A stretch of 64,000 nucleotides of DNA from Anoplolepis gracilipes. Lineage: Eukaryota > Arthropoda > Insecta > Hymenoptera > Formicidae. The notes under the pieces were generated by a model. The model had not been told where the DNA came from, searched no databases, and was given only the letters and a program-made list of their open reading frames with translations. The translations under genes were made by a program, and so were the position numbers. The stretch is taken from the NCBI RefSeq assembly GCF_047496725.1, contig NC_132984.1, positions 382,501-446,500 on the forward strand, in the 5' to 3' direction. Positions 13,701 to 24,998 of this stretch are shown in pieces (the stretch's first letter is position 1; each line of letters begins with the position of its first letter).

Positions 13701-15222
13701 GTTTACAGTAAGGACATGACAGGCCAAATGTTATTTGAAAACTCGTCGGGGGACAATTTCTGGAAAGTTGCCGAATACCTTACCAGGTATAGTGACATCG
13801 AGGAGATAAGCTCTCGCAGGGCTCTGACAAGCGTCAGCGTCAAAGTCAAGCAGTACCGTGCCGAGAATCGTGAAGAGGATACCCCAGGAATGCGAGGAAG
13901 CCCTTTCAACGTATTCAGAGACCTCCTTCTCGGCCAGCTTTGCCGTTGTGCGATGTCCGAGGGGAATTGTCTCGTTCGTATGAGACGGAGTATCGCCAAA
14001 CACGTAGCCGATGTGCTCGCCGTTTGGCACCAAAATCAGACCTGTAAGAAATTTATTTCATTTTTATTAACTCTTCCATATCGTATCATCTTTTAATATC
14101 ATTTCTGGAACATGGCGAGCTTGTGACTTGCCTATGAAAACGCCGAGGGCCAGCAAGAAAATGAAGGGTCGCCTCCTGCCAAACTTGAGTTTGCAGCGAT
14201 CGCTTATACTTCCGAGGATAGGTGTCACGAAGAAGCCCACGAGGGGACTCAGCGCCCATACCAGCGTCATACGCTGGTGATCGACGCCGATCTTCAACAG
14301 CGTCGGCGAGACGAAAGCGGTTTCCGCCGCGTATGAGAACTCGATGCCCATCACGGCCGCCGAAACTCGCACCAGCTCGGCGCGAGTCTTCCTCCTGAAA
14401 AAAAAATTATTAGAAAAATCATTTCTAAAGTTCTGCCAATATTTCAATTGTTGGTTTATATCTCTGATAGATAGAGTTTTTGTTATATTTTTTAAACTAT
14501 CGTTAAAGAAAAGACATATGTTAAATGAAATTTATTATCTTTAACTAATTTTCAATTATTTGAATTATTCGTATTATAAAATAATAAAACTAAACATTCC
14601 ATATATATCACAATTTGCACAAATACAATTAAATGTATTTAAAAAGTATATAAGATATTAAATATGAAAATATGAAATATATTAAATAATATATAATATA
14701 TTGTACATATACTAATACATTATATAAATATATATTAAATAAATTCTCTTTGTATATACATATACAAGTATAAATAATATATAAGCAAAAGGCTCCAAAT
14801 ATAATAAAAAACAATGTAACAAAAGTTTTGAGGAGCAAATTATTAAAGTATAAATACAGTCAAAATTTTTAAATTAAACGCGAAATTTAATGCGTTGAAA
14901 TATTATAATAAATTTGTGAAAATATTAAAAATACATAAAATCAAGTTATAAATATGCAAAGAAAATTAGAGTCGTAAATGGAAATAAATAAAAGAATGGC
15001 AAATATAAAAAGAAGGGAATAAGAAACACAAATGGCGAGTAAGAGCAAACGCTGTGATTAGTGCGCAAAAATTTTATTCTAACAATATAAGTAACAATTT
15101 AATCTATTATCCTAACGTACGTTTCGGTCATTTATGACCTTCCTCAGCGCAAAAGTACAAAAGCAGATGAGAAAAAAAAAACACGGGTTTTCTTAAGCCA
15201 TATAATCGTACATTTTAAAACT

Positions 15223-15304
<82 letters not shown>

Positions 15305-15647
15305 AATGTTAAAAAATATTTTAACAATTTACGCTACATTACGTATATTGATGTACATAAAAGAGAATCATAGAATTATAATATTATATATTGATTTTAT
15401 ATTTATATTGAATATTTCTCTGTTGAAGTTTATCGAATTCTCTTCACCTGTAGATATGAGAATAGTCTTCCAACGTGCGCTCTAGCTTCGGTGGCCCCCG
15501 TAGATGATGTATCAGTCCATCCAAACCTTGATTCAGATTCAGACCGTTTTTCCATTCTTTCCACGCGCCCCATCGTTCTTTCAAGGCTTCACGAACACCG
15601 TGAATTCTACCCGCGAATCCTTCGTACTCGTGCAACTTGTCCACCAT
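10763..15647 (-). CDS. SLC45-family proton-coupled sugar transporter (MFS)
   Basis: Twelve-TM major facilitator of the SLC45 family, which moves sugars such as sucrose or glucose with protons; this copy resembles the insect Slc45-1 type. Exons in transcript order: 15647-15448, 14394-14132, 14041-13784, 12412-12162, 12064-11942, 11851-11696, 11499-11260, 11161-10763; 629 aa. The start ATG (15647-15645) has an in-frame TAA four codons upstream. Family signatures: GIEFSYAAETAFVSPTLL (TM1), KFGRRRPFIF (MFS loop motif), DFDADACQSPARAYLLDV, LAGLGG-like AGLGGFMGYGLGGINW, and CYSLYFTDFVGEAVYGG in the second half. A charged cytoplasmic loop separates TM6 and TM7. The intron 14131-14042 has a GC donor. 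The 90-nt intron 11941-11852 has no in-frame stop. The fourth transcript exon is preceded by a 1.4 kb intron filled by a foldback element. Confidence 0.94.
12722..13752. mobile_element. Foldback (long inverted-repeat) MITE-like element, copy 1
   Basis: The left arm begins GTAGCTGGATAGGCATAT and CCCCCAACGAGTTTTCAAAT. The right arm ends in its reverse complement TTATTTGAAAACTCGTCGGG. Arms of about 500 bp each pair through the whole element, with a small AT-rich centre near 13190-13230. The extreme right end (about 25 bp, as judged against copy 2) is missing or diverged. It sits inside an SLC45 intron, ending about 30 bp from the splice donor at 13783. There is no ORF for a transposase, so it is non-autonomous. 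The superfamily is not certain. Confidence 0.85.
14042..14131 (-). other. GC-AG intron in the SLC45-family gene
   Basis: On the minus strand the exon ends TTTTCATAG followed by GCAAGTCAC, and the next exon starts after TTTCTTACAG. Splicing here restores the family sequence GVFIG-LILVPNGEHIG with no gap. No usable GT donor is nearby, and AG/GCAAGT is the classic strong context for GC donors. Confidence 0.8.
15226..15298 (+). repeat. (TC)n microsatellite
   Basis: About 36 uninterrupted TC units in the first intron of the SLC45-family gene. Confidence 0.98.
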
Positions 15648-16420
15648 GATCGACCCTTATCTCGAGCGATACAGAACGAGCGATACAATGACGGGACACT
15701 CAATAGTGTCGAGACTCATCATCCTCGAAAAGATGATATCAAACATAATTTTCATATTCTTTCTCTCTCATACACAAATATGACAAATGTAAGAGATACT
15801 GTTATTAAGAATCACATGTTTGTATTTACATTTAAATTAATTAAAGTATATAATTCAAAACGATCATGAAAACAAAATTTAATAAATATTTCGTGCGGTT
15901 TAAGTTTGTGTAATTTAATCGCTACAATTATCTGCGTAATTTTCACGTATTTAATTAATAAATTTTTTTTATTTATTTTCTAACTAAAGTCATGAATTAA
16001 TTTTAAATTACAATTAAAATTTTATTTTAATTTTTAGTATAGTTGTAATTGGTATTATCATATAATATATTATTACATATGTAAATTACATTAATTTGTT
16101 TTTTTTTTTTTTTTTTTTTCAGAAGACTTAATTTAACAATTTTTATTGCGCACTATTATCCGTATATAATCCAAATAAGATAGCACAAAGGACTCTCGAT
16201 CTGAATAGTCTTATTGTTAGATCGTTGACGGTATTTCGGCAAAAGTACGACGAATTGTTTGCGAGTCGGCTGGACCACATCGCGATCGACAGGCGCGAGA
16301 AAATGCGAACGCGGACGGACGAGGGACGACTGATCTCCGCGAGCAAGCACGAAAGCTCGAGAAATGTCTGCGCAATCTCGGACAAGCACTCGGTTTGCGT
16401 TCTTGACTAAACTTTTCGTG
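15648..16420. promoter_or_regulatory. Upstream region of the SLC45-family gene with a CpG-rich island
   Basis: 15648-16140 is A/T-rich and featureless apart from a T24-type run near 16097-16120. 16180-16420 is markedly richer in G+C and CpG than its surroundings, which in this genome marks exons and promoters. It is a candidate promoter or untranslated first exon for the minus-strand transporter. The short ORFs in it (up to 80 codons, both strands) show no protein family I recognise. Confidence 0.35.
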
Positions 16421-17502
16421 TAGGAACTAACAGGGGCTTATTATTTAAAACAAATAAAAAAAAAATATATATATATATATAACTTATTATAATTATATAA
16501 TAATATTATATATAAAATATACATTATTATAAAATGTTACATACACATTATAATATAATATAATATAATATAATAATATTATATATGTGATATGATGTTA
16601 TATTAGAATATATTACGATATATATAATAATAAAATTAATATTACCAATTTTCGAGTTTGAAGAAACAATTATGTGTCAATATGTAGATCAATATTAAAC
16701 AAATGGTACACCAGGAAATAATTTAGTAGAATTTATCTATCTGACGACAGGAAAAAAAAATTTTTTTCAATTTTTAGTATTTTATCACAATGTTTTAATT
16801 ATGAAAAAAAAAAAGATTTCAATCCATCAATATCTGTGGCGAGAGCGAACATTCTGTTTGTGCCAGCAGAAATCGGAAGATTCTTTTCCATTGAAATTTT
16901 CCTTGTAACAGAAGGTTTACACGATGTCCAATAAGGTAGGAACATCTTTCTCAGAGCGCAATCCGATTACCGCGTAAATACGTCTGAAATGGAGTAAATA
17001 CGGAGGTCCGTTGGTTTTTCTTTCTCTGCACCTTGTTAGATAAATAAATTTACGAAAAGAAAAAGAGACATAGGAATGGGAATGAATTTTATGGGGACAA
17101 CGCGATCGATACAGTTTATCGCCTAATACGCAGCTTTAACCAAGGCCATTCACGCAACAAAAGCTCGACACTTTGTAGTCTTCGCAGTCGCTTCGTGTTA
17201 GACATCGCGAATGAAGACCTTAACAATGCCTTCTGGATCTTCTCTTAGAATGTCAACCGCTGTCGCACAATTAATAAAAATTAAACCAAGATTCTCGTCC
17301 TGTGTGGAAGCTTTTAAAAATCCTCTTCTTTCAAAAAAAATTTAAAAAAAAGATTAAAAAAAAAGATTTTAAAAAATTTTTTAAATCCCCTTTTTTCATT
17401 TGCTTTTAATGTCCATAAAAAAAGAAACTCTTGAAAACTGTGCAACACGCGTGCAACTCCTGTAACTCGTCTCATTTTCTTCGTATAAAAAAATAAGAAA
17501 TA

Positions 17503-17549
<47 letters not shown>

Positions 17550-17607
17550 TTTACAAGGTCTTTTGGAAAATTCAATTTTGAAAAGTTAATATCTTTTAGT
17601 TTGAATA
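16421..17607. other. Intergenic region without recognised genes
   Basis: A/T-rich sequence with ATTATA-type runs at 16460-16640, a slightly richer part at 16840-17300 with no convincing reading frame, and a (TA)n tract at 17508-17545. Confidence 0.6.
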
Positions 17608-17615
17608 ATTTTTTA

Positions 17616-18204
17616 CAGGGTTGGGAAGTAACGCGTTATTTGTAACGTCGTTACCGATACAGTTACTTTTTTTTGTAACAAAGTGATAAGAAAGTTACTA
17701 TTTTTTTTTTCTGTAACTGTAGCGGTAACGTAGTTACATTTTTTTAGTAACGAATTTAACAATTACTTTTATCGTTACTTTTTATATCTGGAACCTATTT
17801 CCTATTTCTGACATATTATATTTTCTATTTTCGTATATTCAATCTTCAATTATCAACAGATAATTATATTGTAAATTTAAAATTATTATATATTAAAAGT
17901 TTTAAACAAAATTATGAAAATACAAAAAATATATCGTCTATGTGACTATATTTATAAATTTAATGCAAACAAAAATGTTTTTTATTTATACTTTGAGTGT
18001 TTAAAAATTTTTTTCTTATTATTTATTGTTTTACAAATTTAAAATAATTTATTGATGTTAATGTTTTAATTATTAATTTTTTTAATAAATATACAACAAA
18101 AGTATATTTTTCATTTAATTTCTGATCTCGTTTAACATTAAAAAAGTAACGATAACGATAACTATATATATATTTACTTTTTAAAAGTAACTTTTCCATC
18201 CCCG
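17616..18204. mobile_element. hAT-type non-autonomous element, copy 1, with perfect 8-bp target duplication
   Basis: The left end reads CAGGGTTGGGAAGTAACG. The right end, reverse-complemented, reads CGGGGATGGAAAAGTTAC. Both match the hAT style of short CAGGG-type inverted termini. The flanks are an identical 8-bp direct repeat ATTTTTTA at 17608-17615 and 18205-18212, the duplication size expected for hAT transposition. The interior is A/T-rich with GTAAC-type sub-terminal repeats and no transposase. A second copy in the opposite orientation begins at 63621. Confidence 0.9.
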
Positions 18205-18315
18205 ATTTTTTACTGTAATCATAATATAAAAATGCATGTATAATAAATTTGAATTTTTCTATTTCTGTATAATTTACAAAACGTCTCAAATCAATCCGCA
18301 ATGTTTCAGAAATAA

Positions 18316-20647
18316 CAAACCGCGTGTTTATTTTTGCTCGAAGGACGAAGAGACAGAAGCCGATTGAAACGACTCATCTCCCGGCGCTTGAAAGAACGCG
18401 GACGATTGCAGGATACAATTTCCTCGCAGGAAATTACGCCTACGAGTCAGGAGAACGCTTCGCGCTATTTTCCACGTGCTTTTGAAGTACACGCGGGAAA
18501 TCAATATTCATTGTCGTCACCGCGTTACTGATATTAACGGTGTTAAATGTCCGAGAGAGAAATATGCCAGGATTGAAAAAGTTACTTTATAAAAAAGAAA
18601 TTGTTACTCAAAAAATATCAGAGTCTTTAGAATTTTTCTTATTTTTTTAAGACTGTTACAAGCACGACTTATATATATATATAAAATACATATTTACATA
18701 CACACAAAATTAAAATATTTTAAACATTCTTTTATAATTAAATTTATTAATTTCTTGTTAAGATACAATTTATTTTTATATATCTTATTTTTAGCGTTAT
18801 AATTTGTTATTATTATTATTATATATAAAAAGCGATATTCCGCGATATAATATTGATACCGCTATCGATATAAATAATTTTGAATTTTAATCTGAAAAAA
18901 TTATTTTCAAACGCATTGAAAAGAAAATTTTTCTTCTCAATGCGTTCTCAAGGTCTTTAAATTCTGTAAACAAAAATTTAAAAAATAATGCTTATTCTTA
19001 AGTAGATTTGTAAATATGGCCAAAATTATCTCTCGATTAACTTGATGCAATTTTAAAATCATAACGTGATTATATGAATGAGTCATTTTTAAAACGTTGC
19101 AAATGTTAAGATAAGAGAATTACATAATAATTCGGTTAGAAATAAAATTTGATGAAAAATTGTTTATATTAATTTTTAAAAGATTTTAATTATTTTTATG
19201 TGTGTTTGCGCTTGCACGAAAATTATATCATCAAGAGAAAAGTATATAAATTAACGAAATTTCGATAGAGATTCGAAGAGAGACGAGTTATCCGCGAGAT
19301 GAAATATTGTCGAAGATAGAAAAAGAGTTTTTGAGACGTCAACAAGATTTACGGAACGCATGTACGTATATATTATCTATCGTGTCGCTTTGGCTGGCGA
19401 TACAATTAATAGAACCGCAATTAATAGTTTTTGTTTGTACCTTACTTGTTCTAATTAAGGCATCCCGGGTGTCTCTCATCATTACCTGTCAATCGTTATT
19501 ACAGGGCCGACACGACAGGGCCGAGAGGATGGGCGTTTTCAGAAGTGAGCTTTTTATATTTATGGCAGAAAAAGTAACGATTATATACATTTTTAGATCA
19601 TATTTATTTGTAATTTATTAAGAAAGTTAATTACACACATTTTTTATCTGTATTTATTTTTTAGTAATTAATCGATTAATCGATTTTTATATTATATAAT
19701 GATATTTCTACCTGAAAAAGATCGTCGAAATTTTATCTGTGTAATAAAGTTGGAAACTGAATGCAGTTTTTCGACGTATTTTTATTAATCAGAATAATTT
19801 TATTACAATAAAAAGAATTATTAAATTTTATTAATTCTTTCCATATGTTTCAGGAAGTGACAATGCTTTTATAATTTCTTCATCGCACATGCGATTAGAG
19901 ATGTTCAATGTGTTCAACGATGAAGTTACAAGCTATTAGATGTTAAGGTGCGTTATTTTTATTGACTCTTTTTTCTTTTCACGACCAAACCATTCTTAAC
20001 TTTTATTCAGATAATTTTCAATCAAGATTACAAAACATATGTATATTTATCTATGACACAATGATAAATCATTGACACTAATAATTAGATTTATTAGATA
20101 AGATACAATTAAATAAGACTTGGAATTTTTTACACACATCCGAATCATTATTCATGTATTTATTTACTTTCAACTTGAAGAGATGTTGATCATTAAATGA
20201 AAATTTTTTATTTACTCGTCACAAGAAATATATATATATATATAACTCTTTTTTACTTTATTCATTATATTACGTATATTTTTAAGTGGGACAAAAATTA
20301 GACTATCAATCTTTCTCTCTTTCTATTGGACGATCAATCGATAGTGAATTTACAATTTTTTTTTTATTTAAAATGTTTTTCTTTTTTTAAATAAACCGAA
20401 TCGATAATTTTATTCAAAACAGAACTTTAATGAAAAATACGACTGACTTTCCAGCTTGCGATCCGTTGATTCCTCAGAGGAGGATGCTATTGTGGCGCTG
20501 AAGAATCTATCGTCGACCCTGCGCATTTCCTTGTCATTGGCCCATATTCACTCAAATATCATACTCGAAGCAGTTAAGGTCGTGGCCGCCAAAAGTAGTG
20601 ATGTGCCGAGGCCGCTGTCACCTGCGAAAGGACATCGCGTCCTGTGA
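18316..20647 (+). CDS. Putative unrecognised membrane-protein gene (exon-like islands)
   Basis: Three islands are more G/C-rich and open than the surrounding DNA. (a) 18316-18531 encodes a basic Ser/Arg-rich stretch (GRRDRSRLKRLISRRLKERG) and ends in TGA. (b) 19268-19544 follows an acceptor-like TTTCGATAG and ends at a good donor A/GTGAGC; it encodes an amphipathic charged part (IEKEFLRRQQDLRNA) and two hydrophobic segments (YILSIVSLWLAIQLI and LIVFVCTLLVLIK). (c) 20451-20647 follows TTTCCAG and ends LSPAKGHRVL with TGA. Island b can join an acceptor in c at 20479 (phase 1, continuing EEDAIVALK) or a short terminal exon at 19857-19939. A start codon and the link a-b are not established. I do not recognise the family. 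It could also be two genes or decayed sequence. Confidence 0.35.
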
Positions 20648-21740
20648 AACGAAGAGATCCGAAGAGCGTTCCGTGATTCCGTGATATATGCTTCAAGGTT
20701 GACAGCTTCCCTTCTCGCGTTCTCTTCAGCGTGATACTTGTTACGAGGGTGAGAAATGTGCTCCGGCTCGTTGATATTGGTACTTCAATACACAGAAAAA
20801 AAAGAATATTCTTACTTTGACAATATCCTTAGTCTCAAAATGTAAATCTTCAGATGAGATTATATTGCGTTAAATAAAGAAAATTTGCTTGGCTCAAGAC
20901 ATTTTATATAGTTAAAATATATATATATATATATATATATATTCTTGTTATTTAGGAATAATTTTCTTGAATGGAGAGGAAAAAATGTTGGATAGAAAAT
21001 AACACATTATAATTTTTTTAGAGTTAGAATAATTATTTTATTCTTGAAATGAATATTGTTGAAATTTAAGAGTTTTAAATTCTTCTAAGAAGATTATAAA
21101 TTTGTTGCGTATATGAAAGAATAAACGCGTTCATATGAATATATAAGTTTTGATTTGACACTTACTTTTTTTCTGTGAATGATGTTGAATTAAAAAATGG
21201 AAACCTATATATTTATGTTCCTGAGATAATTGGAGAAATAAGAGTTGACGAACTTTTGCGCGATAAAATTGACAAGTATACTCTGCGCGTTAGATTATTT
21301 TTATAAATCTGAATATAAATTTAAAGAGAAAGTATATGTAATAAAATCCTATTTAGAAAATAGTTATAGAAAAACTTATAATTTTTTTTATATTGCAATT
21401 ATTTTATCGTAAATTATCAAGTATAAGATATTAAATTAAATATTTTTAATAAAAAGAGTCCGAGATTTTCTATAATAGTTGTTTCTATATATAAAGCGAT
21501 ACTGAAACAAAGAATAATACAAATTGATAAAATATTAAAGATATATCAGGCAATCTTCTACGACAATATTTATCGAAAATACCCAAAAAGATCAAATATG
21601 AAAAGGAATACAACGACTTACCGATATGATAATGAAATGATAATCAGAGAAGAGCACTCGTACCGTTGATAATGATCGTATTACGAAGGATTAATCCTCG
21701 CGGTGCCAACGATCGGATAATTCCCCCTCATTTACCTCCA

Positions 21741-21746
<6 letters not shown>

Positions 21747-21777
<31 letters not shown>
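21747..21777 (+). repeat. (CT)n microsatellite
   Basis: About 15 CT units following a C-rich run. Confidence 0.95.
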
Positions 21778-21779
<2 letters not shown>

Positions 21780-22380
21780 GAACGTATCACGATTGTACTT
21801 TGTGTTTTCCCGGCGATTAATTACGTCACCGCGCAATTAGTAGATAACACGATTAATCAATCGTTCCCAAATGACGGGAATTGTCGCTATCAGCTTAAAT
21901 TTAAACAACACGTCATCTGACGATCGTAATCGTAGCATGAATCTACGTCGATATCGTCTATTTTTGGTCCTCCTACTCGCGATCACAATCGGATACGTCG
22001 CACGTGTTTATCGATATATTTGCAATGCGTGTTTGTCAACATCAGATGTCATGCGTATCGATCGATTGATTAGAGTAAAATTCCTATTCCATTTTTAAGC
22101 ATTAAAATTAAATCTCGAATGATTATTCTAACAAATTTTTCATACCGAAAAAAAAAACAATTCTTTTAAAATTTCACTCTCTCGTGTAACATCCCATAAA
22201 TGAAAACGAAAAATTTCGACGCAATAAGAGATATTAATTTAAAAAAAGAATATTTATAATCAAATATAAATATCTATATAATTATATATATATATAAAAT
22301 ATATCTATATATACGTTTTTTTTTCTTTTGTAATAAATGTATTTTTAAAGAAAGTAAAATTTGAAGAAGTGAGAAAAATG

Positions 22381-22421
<41 letters not shown>

Positions 22422-23730
22422 ATTTTTTTCAAAGAACAGAAAGTTGAAGAGACTAGGAAAATTATTTTGATATTTTCTCGACGAAGATTCAAAATAAAAA
22501 TAAAATACCTACTCTAGTTGAGGGTTAAAAGATATAACGTCATAATTCAGGGAAAATCCGAATAGCACTCGCGATTCGACGTGATCGAGACGATGACTAA
22601 CCGTTCCTCGATTCAAAATAAGGACTTTACCCCTTGATCTTTAGGAAATTTTTATAAAAAAAAAATTGTTTTTTCGCGAATCGGTAAATAAAATCTTGGG
22701 CGGCCAAATATGCAGGCGCGTTATCGCGCGCGACTAAATGACAGATATTGCACGTTGAACCGATCTACGTCGCATGTGAAAAAAAAAAAGACGCAATTAT
22801 TTTATACTTATATTTTATACTTATACGAGTAGTAGTGAACGTACGTTGTTTTTACGTATCGCCTTTTATCACGGAAAATTTCGAGAATTCGGAATCAATC
22901 AAATATATAGGAAGGCGAGACTAAATGTGTAAGTAGAGCACCACGTCTCAACACTATCGGCCACCACGGCCACCGATTGTCATAGATAAAACTGCTGTTT
23001 GTCAAGAGCAGAGAGTAGCGCGACAAACAAATAATACGTAAGAAACGGGAGAGCGCAGATCTCGTGTCTCTCACATGCCATGATTTTAAGCCGGGTGATA
23101 TTTTTTTCTCAAACGTCACGAAATGAGTTTTGTTTTTCTTACGAATATCGTAAGTCATCGGGGTGTCATCACGTTGGAGGAGCGTGACGTTTTACAAAAT
23201 TTCATGCGGATGATGTTCGGTGATCCATCGAAATCTCTCATGATTTCATAGATATTCTTAAGGGATAATTATACAAAATTATCGATAAGATTTAGAAAAT
23301 AATTAATTATTCTCGATTTATCAATAACTTGGTCAAATCGCTTCTCCGATCTTGAGATATATTTTCCGGCCCGATCATTATCTTCTACTTTCTATATATG
23401 TAATATTTGACGCCTTTAAGAGAGTCACTTTGAGATATACGGATCCATTAACACAATGGCGATAAAGTAATTGAGCATAATAAAAAAATAATTAATTCAA
23501 ATATAAAAATAATTAAAATAAAGAAATATTTGCCCAATAAATATACTTTTAATTGTTTCGCTAAAAAAATTGATGTCTTCTATTTCGCTTTTCTAACACT
23601 TGCCGTTTTCAAAAATTGCGTCGCAAAATAAATAGCTCAGTAAACCGAATCGCAATATAACATATAAAATTGAATAAATAATTAATTTGTGCATATTAAA
23701 TGTTGCGAAAAAAATTATATAGTCGCAAAC

Positions 23731-23733
<3 letters not shown>

Positions 23734-23791
<58 letters not shown>
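23734..23791. repeat. (TA)n microsatellite
   Basis: Nearly 60 bp of uninterrupted TA dinucleotides, the longest TA tract in the window. Confidence 0.98.
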
Positions 23792-23795
<4 letters not shown>

Positions 23796-24408
23796 ACAGA
23801 TATATCAATGATTAATGTATGTAATTATTTTGAAAATTGATACACACACAAAAGATTGGTATCACGTGATGTTGCAGAAGGCATGATCTCCTTTTGTATC
23901 TTATCACGGTTAAGCTCGAATAAATTAATGACGTAACAAACACATGTCACATGTACGACACAATTTCACGTAAAATTACGACGAATAATGACAATCAAAT
24001 ATACTGACTTCCGTGTACTCGGATCGTAAATTAAGCGTACGAGTTCGCGTCATAAATATAACAATCATTTTGCATTAGACGTTCCGTTACGTATATTTAT
24101 TACGTAACAATCGCACTGAGAATCAACGAAAATACCTTGATTGACAGAAAAAAATGCATTTTATTCGTTGATGTTAAAAGAAAGAAGAATAGAAAGCGAA
24201 AAGGACAATACGAACGAGCAAAATGAGATATTTATTCAAGTTCGATATCAATTATATCAATTTTCTTTAATTAACACAGATTTAAATTAACGCATCCTGT
24301 TTGATGATATATTATTGACAAAATCGAATGTGGAAAAAAATTAAACGTAATTTTACATTTTAAATTAATTTATATTAAAATTATCAAAATTTTTCTCATC
24401 GCATCTTG

Positions 24409-24412
<4 letters not shown>

Positions 24413-24461
<49 letters not shown>
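24413..24461 (+). repeat. (TC)n microsatellite
   Basis: About 24 TC units, roughly 540 bp upstream of the SV2-like start codon. Confidence 0.97.
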
Positions 24462-24463
<2 letters not shown>

Positions 24464-24540
24464 TCTTTTTTTAAATTATTATTGGATCTATTTACTATTG
24501 AGTTGCAATTTGTTTTCTTTATCATTTTGAGAAAAACCCG

Positions 24541-24998
24541 AAAGTTGCCCCTCTTTTTGCAATGACGGATGATATCTTATCTGGAGCCAGCCTCAGGCTT
24601 GCTCCGGAAGTCAAGGTGCGCGACGCGATTTATGATCCACGATCATTCGGTGGATCGCGATCGCGCGAGTAAGGGCTGCTCGCCGACATCTCTCCTCTTC
24701 CACCTTCCTCTTTGCAGAAATCGGAGATTTTAATTTCCACAAACTGTCGTCCTCGATCAGTGCGGGTTCTCGCGTCAAAAGGATAGCGGACGAACGAGGG
24801 AAGGGTGGAACTCACGGCAGCGAAGCCGGCAGGATACCACCTTGTGTTCACCAATGAACGCGGGGTCTCGTCAGGAACAATATCGCGGCAATTGCAGCAG
24901 CAACACCAGGAAGCGACGGCACTGCGACGGCACCCCTCCGAAGGAGAACTTCCGGCGCGCCAGCACCTTCAGAACGTCCAGCGACTTGAGCGGCGATC
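24541..24998 (+). promoter_or_regulatory. Probable promoter / 5'UTR exon of the SV2-like gene
   Basis: A G/C- and CpG-rich block running directly into the splice donor at 25003. It contains an upstream ATG at 24854 whose frame is different from the transporter. That frame stays open through the 24999 start codon and into the following exons. The transporter frame itself is closed by a TGA at 24987-24989, just before its ATG. Confidence 0.5.

Larger units (their letters stand above)
20648..24540. other. Gene-poor intergenic region with simple repeats
   Basis: Mostly A/T-rich. It contains TA tracts (about 20918-20942, 22385-22420, 23734-23791) and CT tracts (21747-21777, 24413-24461). Slightly richer patches at 21660-22080 and 22520-23260 carry short ORFs on both strands without recognisable protein features. 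I see no gene I can support here. Confidence 0.6.

Noticed and set aside
15121..15150. TTTCGGTCATTTATGACCTT partial palindrome in the first SLC45 intron
   Set aside because: It resembles fragments seen in insect repeats, but I could not define ends or a second copy in this window.
16143..16410. Open frames of 60-80 codons on both strands in the CpG-rich block upstream of SLC45
   Set aside because: High G+C removes stop codons by chance; none shows a recognisable domain, and the block fits a promoter or untranslated exon better.
17616..18204. Transposase remnant inside the hAT element
   Set aside because: All six frames are broken at short intervals and A/T-rich; the element is non-autonomous.
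22895..23158. Minus-strand 87-codon ORF
   Set aside because: No splice context or conserved features; composition matches its intergenic surroundings.
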